Assembly (NCBI RefSeq): GCF_018449695.1
Contig: NZ_JAAVUY010000027.1
Coordinates: 17,683 to 81,682 of the forward strand
Origin: Bradyrhizobium sp. dw_411
Lineage (GTDB): Bacteria > Pseudomonadota > Alphaproteobacteria > Rhizobiales > Xanthobacteraceae
DNA: 64,000 bases
Direction: 5' to 3'
Position numbers and translations under genes: made by a program. Numbering within the stretch: the stretch's first letter is position 1; each line of letters starts with the position of its first letter. Below, piece by piece: positions 51,807 to 60,033 of this stretch. The notes below the pieces were generated by a model. The model did no database searches. It saw only the letters and a program-made list of their open reading frames with translations, and had not been told where the DNA came from.

Positions 51807-52922
51807 CTAACCTTCCTCGCTCAGCAGCCGATCCAGCACCTTCCGGTAGGCAATCGGGCCGGCATCGATGCTGAGAAGCGCGGGCCTGAGCGGCTTCTCC
51901 GGCTGATCCATGCAGATCTGCTGCGCCTCGATCACCGGCACATCCTGTTCGGCGAAAGCAAAGGTCCGCATCTCGTAGATCTTGTCGCGGATCTTCGCAT
52001 TCTGTTCGTCGTCGGTGAGTACGTTCCAGCGCGCCGCGGTGTAGTGATAATGCGTGCTGCGCTCCGTCTCCGGCGTCAGCAGATGGATGGCGAAATAGCC
52101 GGTGCCCTTTTCCTTTGGTTCGCCCGGCTTGCTGGCTCCGAATTCGAGGATCATGTTGCTCGGCGGATACCAGGAAATCGTGTTCCACTGATCGCCGCGT
52201 TCAAAGCCAGCCGGACTCATCATTTTGAGAATACCCGGCGTCTCGGCATTCTTGGAGATGCGGCTCACGGCCACGACATCGCCTTTCTGGTCGACGCCGA
52301 TGTCGGCATTCGCGGTATCGGCATTGCCGAGAATTCCGACATGCACATAGGAGATGTGGCTGAGGTCGAGCAGATTATCGACCACCAGTTCGTAATGCGC
52401 GGCCACATTCAGATAACCCGGCCGGGTGACATGGAGTGCCGGCCGATTATCGAGACAGGAGTAATCGGGGATCGTCGCAGGATCGGCCTTCTTGTCGCCC
52501 ATCCAGATCCAGATCAACGTATGACGCTCGACGACGGGAAAGCTGCGCAGATGCAGCGGCGGCGGGATGGTGCCCTTGCCGTGGGGATTCTTGACGCATT
52601 GTCCGTCGGCGCCGAACTCCAGGCCGTGGTAGATGCATTGAACCCGGTCGCCCGGCAGCAGCTTGCCCATCGAGAGCGGCGCGAAACGGTGCGAGCAGCG
52701 ATCGATCATCGCAGCCACGCCGCCATCCTCTTTCCGATAGAAGACGACAGGCTCGTTCAGGATCGTGCGGTGCACCATCTGCCCCCGCTCAAGATCGCTG
52801 GAGAACATCGCCACATACCAGGTGTTGTGCACGAACCTCGATGGCTCGCCCGGGCGGCGACTGGCATTTACGGGCATATTGGGAGCGGGTTTTGTGGCCT
52901 GAAGCGGACTTATTGTGTCCAT
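51807..52922 (-). CDS. Rieske non-heme iron oxygenase, VanA-like
   Basis: The 371-residue oxygenase has an N-terminal Rieske domain with CSHRFAPLSMGKL and CIYHGLEFGADG, giving the C-x-H and C-x2-H ligands of the 2Fe-2S centre. The C-terminal catalytic domain holds the mononuclear iron motif ELVVDNLLDLSHISYVH (D-x-x-D-x-x-H type). The arrangement fits vanillate O-demethylase and related aromatic ring or methyl-ether oxygenases. No ferredoxin reductase gene is adjacent; a small Rieske ferredoxin is encoded 10 kb away. GGAGG lies 11 bp before the ATG. Confidence 0.92.
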   Translation of the reverse strand: MDTISPLQATKPAPNMPVNASRRPGEPSRFVHNTWYVAMFSSDLERGQMVHRTILNEPVVFYRKEDGGVAAMIDRCSHRFAPLSMGKLLPGDRVQCIYHGLEFGADGQCVKNPHGKGTIPPPLHLRSFPVVERHTLIWIWMGDKKADPATIPDYSCLDNRPALHVTRPGYLNVAAHYELVVDNLLDLSHISYVHVGILGNADTANADIGVDQKGDVVAVSRISKNAETPGILKMMSPAGFERGDQWNTISWYPPSNMILEFGASKPGEPKEKGTGYFAIHLLTPETERSTHYHYTAARWNVLTDDEQNAKIRDKIYEMRTFAFAEQDVPVIEAQQICMDQPEKPLRPALLSIDAGPIAYRKVLDRLLSEEG

Positions 52923-53158
52923 CGCTGATTTCCTCCGTATGATTGTTCGCCACGACTTTTGGTCGGGATTTTTGGAAGAATTCTAGCGTGAGCGTGCGAG
53001 TGGCCGCCCATGAAATTTCGTAATGGACGATGCATAGAAATTCATTGCGGCACGAATGACTGAGCTTTCATCTGCCGATGTCGAACAGCGCCCTGCCACG
53101 ATCTTGAACAAGTAGTATAAGCTTCAAGTTGGATCGTTGAATTCCGGGAGTTGTGATG

Positions 53159-54124
53159 ATGAATCGTCGGAAAATGTTGGGATTGTCTGCGGCTTCTCTC
53201 GCGGGCGGCCTGTTTTCCAAGGGGATCGCGATGGCCGCTGAACCGATCCGAATAGAGTTCACTCTGTTCTCCGCGTTTTATTCTCCGCTCGTCGCGACCA
53301 TGGCCGGAGGCTTTTTGCAGGCCGAAGGCCTGGCCCCGGTTTTTACCGTAGCGCCTCCCGGCAAATCGGCGTTGGCCAGCCTCGATAATGGCAGCGCGCA
53401 TGTGGTCCAGTCGGCGCCGGCCCAGGCGTTCAATGCGCTGGAAAAAGGCGAGCGTCCTTCCGCCGTCCATTTCGCGCAGATCAACGAAAGGGACGGTTTC
53501 TTTCTCGCCGCGCGAGACGCCGACCGGGATTTCTCGTGGCAGAAACTGAAAGGAAAGAAGGTCCTTGTGACGGGAGGATACCAGCCACCCCCGATGTTCA
53601 AATATGCCTGTTTCAAAAGCGGCATCGACATCAAGGATATCGAGATGATCGATGCAGGTTCGGCCGACGCCATGGTGACGGCCTTCCGCGGGGGTCAAGG
53701 CGATTACATTCATCTGCAGGGGCCGTATCCGCAGCAGCTCGAGCACGACGGCGCTGCCCATATCGTGACGGCGCTGGCTGATGTCATCGGCCCCTGCGCG
53801 TTCTCCAGCCTCGCCGCCAAACGCGAATGGCTGGAAACCGATCAGGCAAAAGCGTTCATGCGCGCCTATCGCAAGGCGCGCGCCTGGGTGATCGCGACCA
53901 AGGCATCGGATATCGCCAGCGCCGAGGCTTCCTATTTCAAGGGCACCGATCCTTCCGTGCTCACCGATACCATCGCGGCGTATCAGAAACTCGGAACGTG
54001 GAGCCCGCACGTCGAAATCACGCGATCAGCCTTCGAGGCGACGCAGGATATCTTCCAGCATGCCGGGCTCATCAAGAAGCGCTATGCCTATGAAGACATC
54101 GTAACAGCCCCGCCTTCCAGCTAA
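53159..54124 (+). CDS. ABC transporter substrate-binding protein (NMT1/SsuA-like), orphan
   Basis: The 321-residue product has a Tat-like signal (NRRKMLGLSAASLAGGLFSK, AMA cleavage) and the NMT1/THI5 fold: RIEFTLFSAFYSPLVATMAG, GGFLQAEGLAPVFTVAPPGK, KLKGKKVLVTGGYQPPPMFK, then DIEMIDAGSADAMVTAFRGG and VIGPCAFSSLAAKREWLE. Such proteins feed ABC importers for sulfonates, taurine or aromatic acids. No permease or ATPase gene is near. Adjacent starts lie at 53156 and 53159; I chose 53159, which is 8 bp from GGGAG. Confidence 0.9.
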   Translation: MNRRKMLGLSAASLAGGLFSKGIAMAAEPIRIEFTLFSAFYSPLVATMAGGFLQAEGLAPVFTVAPPGKSALASLDNGSAHVVQSAPAQAFNALEKGERPSAVHFAQINERDGFFLAARDADRDFSWQKLKGKKVLVTGGYQPPPMFKYACFKSGIDIKDIEMIDAGSADAMVTAFRGGQGDYIHLQGPYPQQLEHDGAAHIVTALADVIGPCAFSSLAAKREWLETDQAKAFMRAYRKARAWVIATKASDIASAEASYFKGTDPSVLTDTIAAYQKLGTWSPHVEITRSAFEATQDIFQHAGLIKKRYAYEDIVTAPPSS

Positions 54125-54229
54125 AGATGCGCGCTCTCGCCTCGCAGAGAGGCAGCTTCGCAGGGTTGGCCTGATACGAAACGGCCCGCGACCTCGGCGA
54201 CCGGACGTTGCGACGATCAAAAGCCTCAT

Positions 54230-54910
54230 TCACTCCGGCATGATGGCCTTCGCATTGTTACCCGCAAAAAGCGCAGGCACGTCGAACCTGCCGCTCTCCA
54301 GGTCATATCGGCAGCGCCAGCCGTGCACGACGCCGGTCTGCATCGGTTTGCGCCCCCTGACGTCGGCGTCCCCCGACAGGGCGATCAGGAGATAGCGGTT
54401 CGCCGGCCAATCGACGCCGTGCCCGCGATAGTTCTCCTCAAGCCCCTCCAGCAGATACGCCGAGGTGTGATACTCCGGCGTCTTCACGAGCTTTCGCCAG
54501 TCGGGCCTCATCTTCAGATAATCCCACGCCATGTCGCCGAGCGGCTTCTTGTTCGCGCGCGCATAGCCCTGCGGCGTCAGACGATAGAGATGCAGCGTGG
54601 CGGTGCCTGAGCCGATCTTTTGCACCCGCACGATCCATTTCAGATCGCTGGTGAAGATAAAATCCGCGGGGTAATCGGCCGGCTTTGGATCGAGCAGCGT
54701 GAATGCGTCCTGCCGGCGCACCCAGAACTGCCATGTCCAGTCGTCGGTATCCTTGTTCAGATATTGCTCGATCGTCGTCGCTCCATCGGGCGATTTCCGG
54801 GTGTATTTCTCTTCGATCTTGTAACCCGCGGGCGGCGCGGCGGCCGCCGCATTGCAGACACCGATACTGCAGGCAACCAATAGGCCGATCCAGGATGCCC
54901 TGCGCTTCAT
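54230..54910 (-). CDS. Exported protein of unknown function
   Basis: I do not recognise this family. The 226-residue product has a Sec signal peptide (SWIGLLVACSIGVCNAAAAA, cleavage near 25) and a mature part with GYKIEEKYTRKSPDGATTIE, DDWTWQFWVRRQ, FTSDLKWIVRVQKIGSGTAT, YRLTPQGY, and WDYLKMRPDWRKLV; the end holds GWRCRYDLESGRFDVPALFA. A beta-propeller or beta-sandwich is plausible from the WxxRxQ strand pattern. It is divergent from the SBP_bac_3 gene. Confidence 0.8.
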   Translation of the reverse strand: MKRRASWIGLLVACSIGVCNAAAAAPPAGYKIEEKYTRKSPDGATTIEQYLNKDTDDWTWQFWVRRQDAFTLLDPKPADYPADFIFTSDLKWIVRVQKIGSGTATLHLYRLTPQGYARANKKPLGDMAWDYLKMRPDWRKLVKTPEYHTSAYLLEGLEENYRGHGVDWPANRYLLIALSGDADVRGRKPMQTGVVHGWRCRYDLESGRFDVPALFAGNNAKAIMPE

Positions 54911-55067
54911 TTCATGGTTCCTTTGATCTCATCTGGCGGTTAGTCGTCCATGTCCCGATCAAGTTCATTGTCGCCGGCTGCTTGACTTGCCCGGGGTAGT
55001 TGAGCTTCTGACAGAGCCGGGAGCCGGGATTCGAAACCGTTCACCTACCCCAAAGCGGAGGATCACG

Positions 55068-55877
55068 ATGATGGGCTTATCGCTGCGCGCAGGGTTTGCG
55101 GCACTCGCATTCGCTTTTCTGGCCGGTGGCGGCGCGCTCCAGGCGCAGTCGACCGATCCGGCCGCCGGCAAGGCGCTGGCGCCATCAGGCCATTTGCGTG
55201 TCGGCGTCTATGCGGGCAGCCCGACCTCGGAGGTGACCGATCCCGAAACCAAAGAGAAGCACGGCGTGACCTACGACCTCGGTAAGGAATTCGCCGCGCG
55301 GCTGAATGTGCCGGTCGAATATGTGAACTTTCCGCGCGTCGCCGATGTCATCGACGCGATCAAGGACGGCAAAGTCGACTTCACCGTCACCAATGCTACG
55401 CCGGTGCGGGCCAAGGACATCAACTTCAGCAAGATGCTGTTGATGGTCGAACTCGGCTACCTGGTGCCCGCGAATTCGCCGATTGCCCGGCCCGAGCAGA
55501 TCGACGGGCCGGGCATCCGCATCGGCGTTTCCAAGGGCGGCACGTCGGAGCGGGTGCTGGCGGAAAAATACCGGAATGCGAAGATCATTTCGACCGAGAG
55601 CGTCCCGGATGCGATCAATTCGCTGCGCGATGGTGTTTTCGACGTCTACGCCACCAACAAGTCGATCCTGTTCCAGATGGCGCGGTCGCTGCCCGGCGCG
55701 CGGGTTCTGGATGGCAATTGGGGCGCGGAACACATGGCCATTGCCGTCCCCAAGGGACGTGAAACTGCGCAGGGACTGCTCGACAACTTCGTTCGCGACG
55801 TCCAGTCGAGCGGACGCTTGCAGCAGATCGAAACAACCGCCGGGCTCAAGGGCGCGGTCAACGCGCAGAAGGATTGA
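55068..55877 (+). CDS. Periplasmic substrate-binding protein (SBP_bac_3), orphan
   Basis: The 269-residue product has a Sec signal peptide (LRAGFAALAFAFLAGGGALQ, AQS cleavage) and a type II periplasmic-binding fold: GHLRVGVYAGSPTSEVTDPE, YDLGKEFAARLNVPVEYVNF, KVDFTVTNATPVRAKDINFS, GIRIGVSKGGTSERVL and FDVYATNKSILFQMAR. It is like polar amino-acid binding proteins. The ATG at 55068 follows GGAGGATCACG, an ideal ribosome-binding site; the frame to 54987 is not needed. No transporter gene is adjacent. Confidence 0.92.
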   Translation: MMGLSLRAGFAALAFAFLAGGGALQAQSTDPAAGKALAPSGHLRVGVYAGSPTSEVTDPETKEKHGVTYDLGKEFAARLNVPVEYVNFPRVADVIDAIKDGKVDFTVTNATPVRAKDINFSKMLLMVELGYLVPANSPIARPEQIDGPGIRIGVSKGGTSERVLAEKYRNAKIISTESVPDAINSLRDGVFDVYATNKSILFQMARSLPGARVLDGNWGAEHMAIAVPKGRETAQGLLDNFVRDVQSSGRLQQIETTAGLKGAVNAQKD

Positions 55878-55949
55878 AGGCTCTGCCATCCGGCGGGCGG
55901 GAAGCCGGTTACGCGGCATAAAGCGCACTCCCCTTTGCCGTGCATTCTG

Positions 55950-56102
55950 TTATCGAACCGGCATGGCGTAGCCATTGGAGGGAAATGTCCGCTGCTCGGT
56001 TGGAGCCGGCTTTCCCTGCAATCTGGCACGATGTTTGGCTGGCTTGGCCAAAGCGCTCCCGGACAGGACAACAAGCGCAACAAGGAATGCGACAAATCTC
56101 AT
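55950..56102 (-). CDS. Short secreted protein of 50 residues
   Basis: The frame from 56102 reads MRFVAFLVALVVLSGSALA (a clean signal peptide) and then KPAKHRARLQGKPAPTEQRT and FPSNGYAMPVR before a TAA. The mature part of about 31 residues is basic and Pro-rich. No ribosome-binding site is evident, and the function is unknown. It is the best-formed short ORF in the 388-bp gap between the SBP and TAXI genes. Confidence 0.5.
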   Translation of the reverse strand: MRFVAFLVALVVLSGSALAKPAKHRARLQGKPAPTEQRTFPSNGYAMPVR

Positions 56103-56265
56103 GACGTGAGACTACATCAGTATTTCGCGCGACCAAAGCCGGGAGGCCACCCAACGCCTGGCGCCTGAAATATCTAAAAAGCGAGCGAAAACGCCGCAAA
56201 TTACCCAATATAATACTGCTGCTATTGAGAGAGGCCGAACACGTCGAATAGCAAAAGGCGCGATC

Positions 56266-57624
56266 ATGCCGACGCGAGCGGATGAAAGCCTCAACCGTCT
56301 ATCGATCTGGCGACGTCGGGGCGTGCTGCGTGCCGCGGTCATCCTGATCGCGTCCGCGCTGGTGGCGGCATTGATCTCGATGTTCGGTCTGGCACGCCAA
56401 TACGGCTTTCTCAAAGCGTCGCTGCTGTCCGGGCCGCCGACCGGCGCATACTACGCCCTGGCGACGCGCCTGGCCGAGCGGGCGATGAGCGATCACGGCA
56501 AGCTCACGCCGGTCGCGACGTCGGGCTCCGTCGAAAACGTCAGCCGTCTGGTGCAAGGCGCCACGCGCTGCGACGCGGCGTTCGCGCTGGTCCAGGACGG
56601 CACGCCGATGCAGGCCGACATGGGATTGGAGCTGATAGGACGGCTTCCCGAGCCGGAAACACTGGTGCTGCTCACGCGTCGCGACAACACCATCAGGACC
56701 TTCGAAGACCTGCGCAACAAATCCATCGGCATCGGCCCGGAAGGCTCCGGGACGGCATTTCTGATGCGGCAGCTATTCGCCGATCCTGATCTGGCTGGTC
56801 TGAAAATCGAGATGCCGACCATGGATTTGCAGCAACAAGCGCGCGCGGTATCGGAAGGGCGGCTTGATCTTGCAGCCTATGTGATCAGAAGCGATGCGGA
56901 ATTTCTGCGCACCATCATTCGGCAGAACAATCTGGACATTGTGGAATTGAAAGACTTGCCGGGCCTGGTTGACCGCTATCGATGGCTGACGCTCGGGCGG
57001 ATTCCCGCGGGTCGCTTCAGCCTGGTCCCGCCGCTGCCGGAAGCCGACAAACTCGCGGCGCAAGTCAACACGCTGATCATCGCGAATCCCTGCGCCAAGC
57101 GTGCGGACCGGATTGCATTTCTCTCGCTGCTCAGCGCGGAGATTCCGGATTTCATCAAGAGCAATCCGCCGGCCTGGACCAGTTCGGCCGCCACGGTCCC
57201 GCTGGCGTCCGAAGCCAGGCAATTCTTCGCCACCGGAGAGATGCAATTCCCCGATCGATATTTCCCATGGGCCGTCAATCTGATGTCGCCGGTCTATTGG
57301 GTCTATCTGCTGATGGCCGCAACCGCGTTCTCCAACGGGCTGCGCGGACTGAGCCGGTTTCGTCTTTGGCGCATCGACTCAGCACGCGAAAAACTCGAAG
57401 CCGAAGTTCAGCACCTTCAGCCAGAAGCCGGTTCATCGCAAGTTCGTTTGCCCGACACCCGCGCCGACATCCTGCTCCGCCTGACCGAACTGCGCGAGCG
57501 CTGCCAAACTCAAGTCAGCTCGTTCGTGACCCCGATGGGGGACGAGATGTTTTATCGCTATCAGCAATCCCTGATCGATCGCGCCATCGCGTTGCTCAAG
57601 CCCGGCTCTGTCAAAGGTCTTTAA
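56266..57624 (+). CDS. TAXI-type solute-binding protein with two membrane anchors
   Basis: The 452-residue product has an N-terminal membrane segment (VLRAAVILIASALVAALISM) and a TRAP-transporter-associated TAXI-like binding domain: LLSGPPTGAYYALATRLAER, TPVATSGSVENVSRLVQGAT, KSIGIGPEGSGTAFLMRQLF. A second membrane segment (SPVYWVYLLMAATAF, near residue 345) and a cytoplasmic tail rich in Arg/Glu (about 95 residues) follow. No TRAP permease gene is near, and the tail suggests signalling or tethering rather than free solute capture. Its stop overlaps the convergent MFS stop by 4 bp. Confidence 0.87.
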   Translation: MPTRADESLNRLSIWRRRGVLRAAVILIASALVAALISMFGLARQYGFLKASLLSGPPTGAYYALATRLAERAMSDHGKLTPVATSGSVENVSRLVQGATRCDAAFALVQDGTPMQADMGLELIGRLPEPETLVLLTRRDNTIRTFEDLRNKSIGIGPEGSGTAFLMRQLFADPDLAGLKIEMPTMDLQQQARAVSEGRLDLAAYVIRSDAEFLRTIIRQNNLDIVELKDLPGLVDRYRWLTLGRIPAGRFSLVPPLPEADKLAAQVNTLIIANPCAKRADRIAFLSLLSAEIPDFIKSNPPAWTSSAATVPLASEARQFFATGEMQFPDRYFPWAVNLMSPVYWVYLLMAATAFSNGLRGLSRFRLWRIDSAREKLEAEVQHLQPEAGSSQVRLPDTRADILLRLTELRERCQTQVSSFVTPMGDEMFYRYQQSLIDRAIALLKPGSVKGL

Positions 57625-58835
57625 TCAGCGTCGCGGCTTACCGATGCTGCGGCCGGAAGCCGCGGTGCTAGGGCGATCGCGAGCGGCAAAATGACGGCGG
57701 CCGTGATCGCGGTCGCCATCATCGCGCCGTGCGATCCCACCGCATCGCCCAATATCCCGAACAGGATCGGCGCGATCGCACCGGCCCCGATAGTGCCGGT
57801 GTAGAAGATCGCGAAGGCCTGTTCGGTGCGGCCGGCGGGCGCCAGTTCGGGAACGGTTCCATAAAGAACCGACGATGTGCCGTTGAGCATCACGCCGACG
57901 ACCGGCAACAGCGCCAGCACCGCGCCGAGCGGCAGCACCAGCACGGAGAGAATGACGGCGGCCGTGCCGGCCTCGGTCAGCAGCACCGTCGCGAGCACAC
58001 CGAACCGTGCGCCGAGCCAGCCGCAGGCGAACTTTCCGGCCGCGCCGCCAATGAACACCAGCGCCAGCGCCGAGCCGATCGTCGACAGCGATGCGCCCTG
58101 CTCCTTCAGCAGGAATGGCAGGAAGGTCAGAAATCCCATGCGGACGCTGGAGTCGAGGATGCCGATACTCAGCAGCAGCGTGAAGCCCTTATGCGCGCCG
58201 GAAGCGTGATGTTCGATCTTTTTATCCGACACAACCGGCCGCAGATTGGCCGGAAAGAAGATCGCCACCGCCAGTGCCACGGCCGCGCCGAGCGCCGCGA
58301 GGTACCACACCATGTAGTGCCACGACATCAAGCCGAGCAACAGCGACGCGCCGCTCGGTATAGCGGCCTTGCCGATATCGCCCGAGAAATTGTAAGTGCC
58401 GAGCGGACCGCGCGCATCGTTCTGATAGGCGCGCGAGACCGCGGCCGACGCGATGGGATGCTGCGTACTCAATCCGCATCCGGTCACCGCGAGCGCCACG
58501 CATAGTCCAATCAATCCGGCGGAAAACCCGCCAAGCACATAGCCCAGCGCGGCCAGCAGCGTCCCGAGCGCCAGCACGGTGCGGCCGCCGAGACGCTCGG
58601 CGACCCATCCCGCCGGCAATTGCAGTCCTGCCATCGTCGCCGCCGCCACGCCGCGCAGAAACGCGAGCGCGCCGTAGCCGAGCCCAAATTCGGCCTGCCA
58701 GATCGGCAGCAGCAGATAAATCAGATCGGTGTAGCCGTCATGCAGCGCGTGGGCCGCACAGGCGGTCCAGAGCGTCCGTGCACGCGAGGCCGCCGGTACG
58801 CCCGCGTCTCCCTCGTTTGCTTCCAGCGCCATCAT
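57621..58835 (-). CDS. MFS transporter
   Basis: The 404-residue permease has 12 hydrophobic segments. CAAHALHDGYTDLIYLLLPI is reminiscent of the fosmidomycin-resistance group (N-terminal HxxxDGYTxLIxLLLP). LQLPAGWVAERLGGRTVLAL is the signature loop, and MLNGTSSVLYGTVPELAPAG lies in the second half. An exporter is likely, but the substrate cannot be told. In-frame starts at 58835 and 58832 (MMALEANEG) are preferred over 58907. It is divergent from the LysR gene at 58992. Confidence 0.88.
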   Translation of the reverse strand: MMALEANEGDAGVPAASRARTLWTACAAHALHDGYTDLIYLLLPIWQAEFGLGYGALAFLRGVAAATMAGLQLPAGWVAERLGGRTVLALGTLLAALGYVLGGFSAGLIGLCVALAVTGCGLSTQHPIASAAVSRAYQNDARGPLGTYNFSGDIGKAAIPSGASLLLGLMSWHYMVWYLAALGAAVALAVAIFFPANLRPVVSDKKIEHHASGAHKGFTLLLSIGILDSSVRMGFLTFLPFLLKEQGASLSTIGSALALVFIGGAAGKFACGWLGARFGVLATVLLTEAGTAAVILSVLVLPLGAVLALLPVVGVMLNGTSSVLYGTVPELAPAGRTEQAFAIFYTGTIGAGAIAPILFGILGDAVGSHGAMMATAITAAVILPLAIALAPRLPAAASVSRDAD

Positions 58836-58991
58836 CCGCGGTCCGATTCGCTGTTTGGCCGAAATGGGGAGAACTCCTCCCAGGAGGGATCCTGCATTTG
58901 CGACCATTTCCCTCTACCAAGCTGGCATAGTCCGGTAGCGGTGGGCCTTCAACTGAGCTATTTTCCCGTCAGAGGAGAGAAAAAGTCACTC

Positions 58992-59897
58992 ATGGGCGAT
59001 GAACTACCCCTCAATGCGATCAGGGCCTTCGAGGCCGCGGCCCGGCGCGGCAGCTTTGTCGAGGCCGCGAAGGATTTGCACGTCACCCATTGGGCGATCG
59101 GCAAACAGATCAGACATCTGGAAGACTGGCTCGGCGTCCCCTTGTTCGAGCGGCGGACACGCGGCGTCGCGCTGACGGACCATGGCGCGGATCTGCTGAC
59201 CGATGTCAGCGCGGCGCTGACGCGCCTGACCTCGGCAACATCAAGGCTTCGCGGACCTCAATCGGCACGCCGCGTGTCCGGCATCGTTCGCGTCAATGTG
59301 TTGTCGAGCTTTGCGCTGCGCTGGCTATTGCCAAGACTCTCGCGATTTCAGGACGCGTATCCGAGCGTCGAGGTCAAAATCTCGACCTCGTCGCGCAAGC
59401 TGCGCTATGTCGGAACTGGTTTCGACATCGGCATCCGCGCAGGCGTCGAGCGCGGCCCCGGCATTCAATGCGAGACGCTGATGCCGGACCGGCAGCTTCC
59501 GGTGTGCAATCCCAAAATCCTGCGCGACCGGCCGGTGGAAACGGCGCAAGACTTGCGTCGGCACGTTCTGTTGCATTCCACGACGACGCGCTCCGCATGG
59601 CCAAAATGGTTTGCGGCGGCCGGTGTCCCGGGCCTCGCGCCGGCAAAACACCTTGAGCTCGATCATGTCTATCTTCAGCTTCAGGCCGCCGTCGACGGGC
59701 TCGGCATTGCGTTGGGATCGCTGCACCTGATTGAAGCCGACATCGCCGCCGGCCGTCTGGTCTGTCCGATCGCGGGCCCTGAATTGCGGGCCGATGAGTA
59801 TCAACTGATCATCCGCGACGATCGCCTGCGCGATCCTGCCATCAAGGCTTTCCGAAGCTGGATTCTCGCCGCCGCCAGGGAGCCAGTGCAACGCTAA
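58992..59897 (+). CDS. LysR-family regulator (GcvA/AmpR-like)
   Basis: The 301-residue regulator has the HTH domain LPLNAIRAFEAAARRGSFVE, AAKDLHVTHWAIGKQIRHLE, and sensor domain motifs SGIVRVNVLSSFALRWLLPR, FDIGIRAGVERGPGIQCETL and AAVDGLGIALGSLHLIEADI. The recognition helix reads HWAIGKQI instead of the more common xGAVSRQV. It is divergent from the MFS gene, which it may control. The ATG at 58992 follows GAGGAGA. Confidence 0.94.
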   Translation: MGDELPLNAIRAFEAAARRGSFVEAAKDLHVTHWAIGKQIRHLEDWLGVPLFERRTRGVALTDHGADLLTDVSAALTRLTSATSRLRGPQSARRVSGIVRVNVLSSFALRWLLPRLSRFQDAYPSVEVKISTSSRKLRYVGTGFDIGIRAGVERGPGIQCETLMPDRQLPVCNPKILRDRPVETAQDLRRHVLLHSTTTRSAWPKWFAAAGVPGLAPAKHLELDHVYLQLQAAVDGLGIALGSLHLIEADIAAGRLVCPIAGPELRADEYQLIIRDDRLRDPAIKAFRSWILAAAREPVQR

Positions 59898-60033
59898 AGC
59901 CGGGAGAGGTCGGGGTCTTGGTCCGCGTCGCCGGCGGAAACACGATACAGCAAGCGCCCGCGAGGCTATGTGAGCCTCGATTTGTCGGATACCATCCGCT
60001 AAATTGACCGGATATTGTCGATGGAAGTCGATT

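Noticed and set aside
55646..56095. 149-codon minus-strand ORF over the SBP gene end
   Set aside because: It is mostly antisense to the SBP_bac_3 gene, with Cys/Arg/Pro-rich composition; the shorter signal-peptide ORF in another frame (55950-56102) is more convincing.
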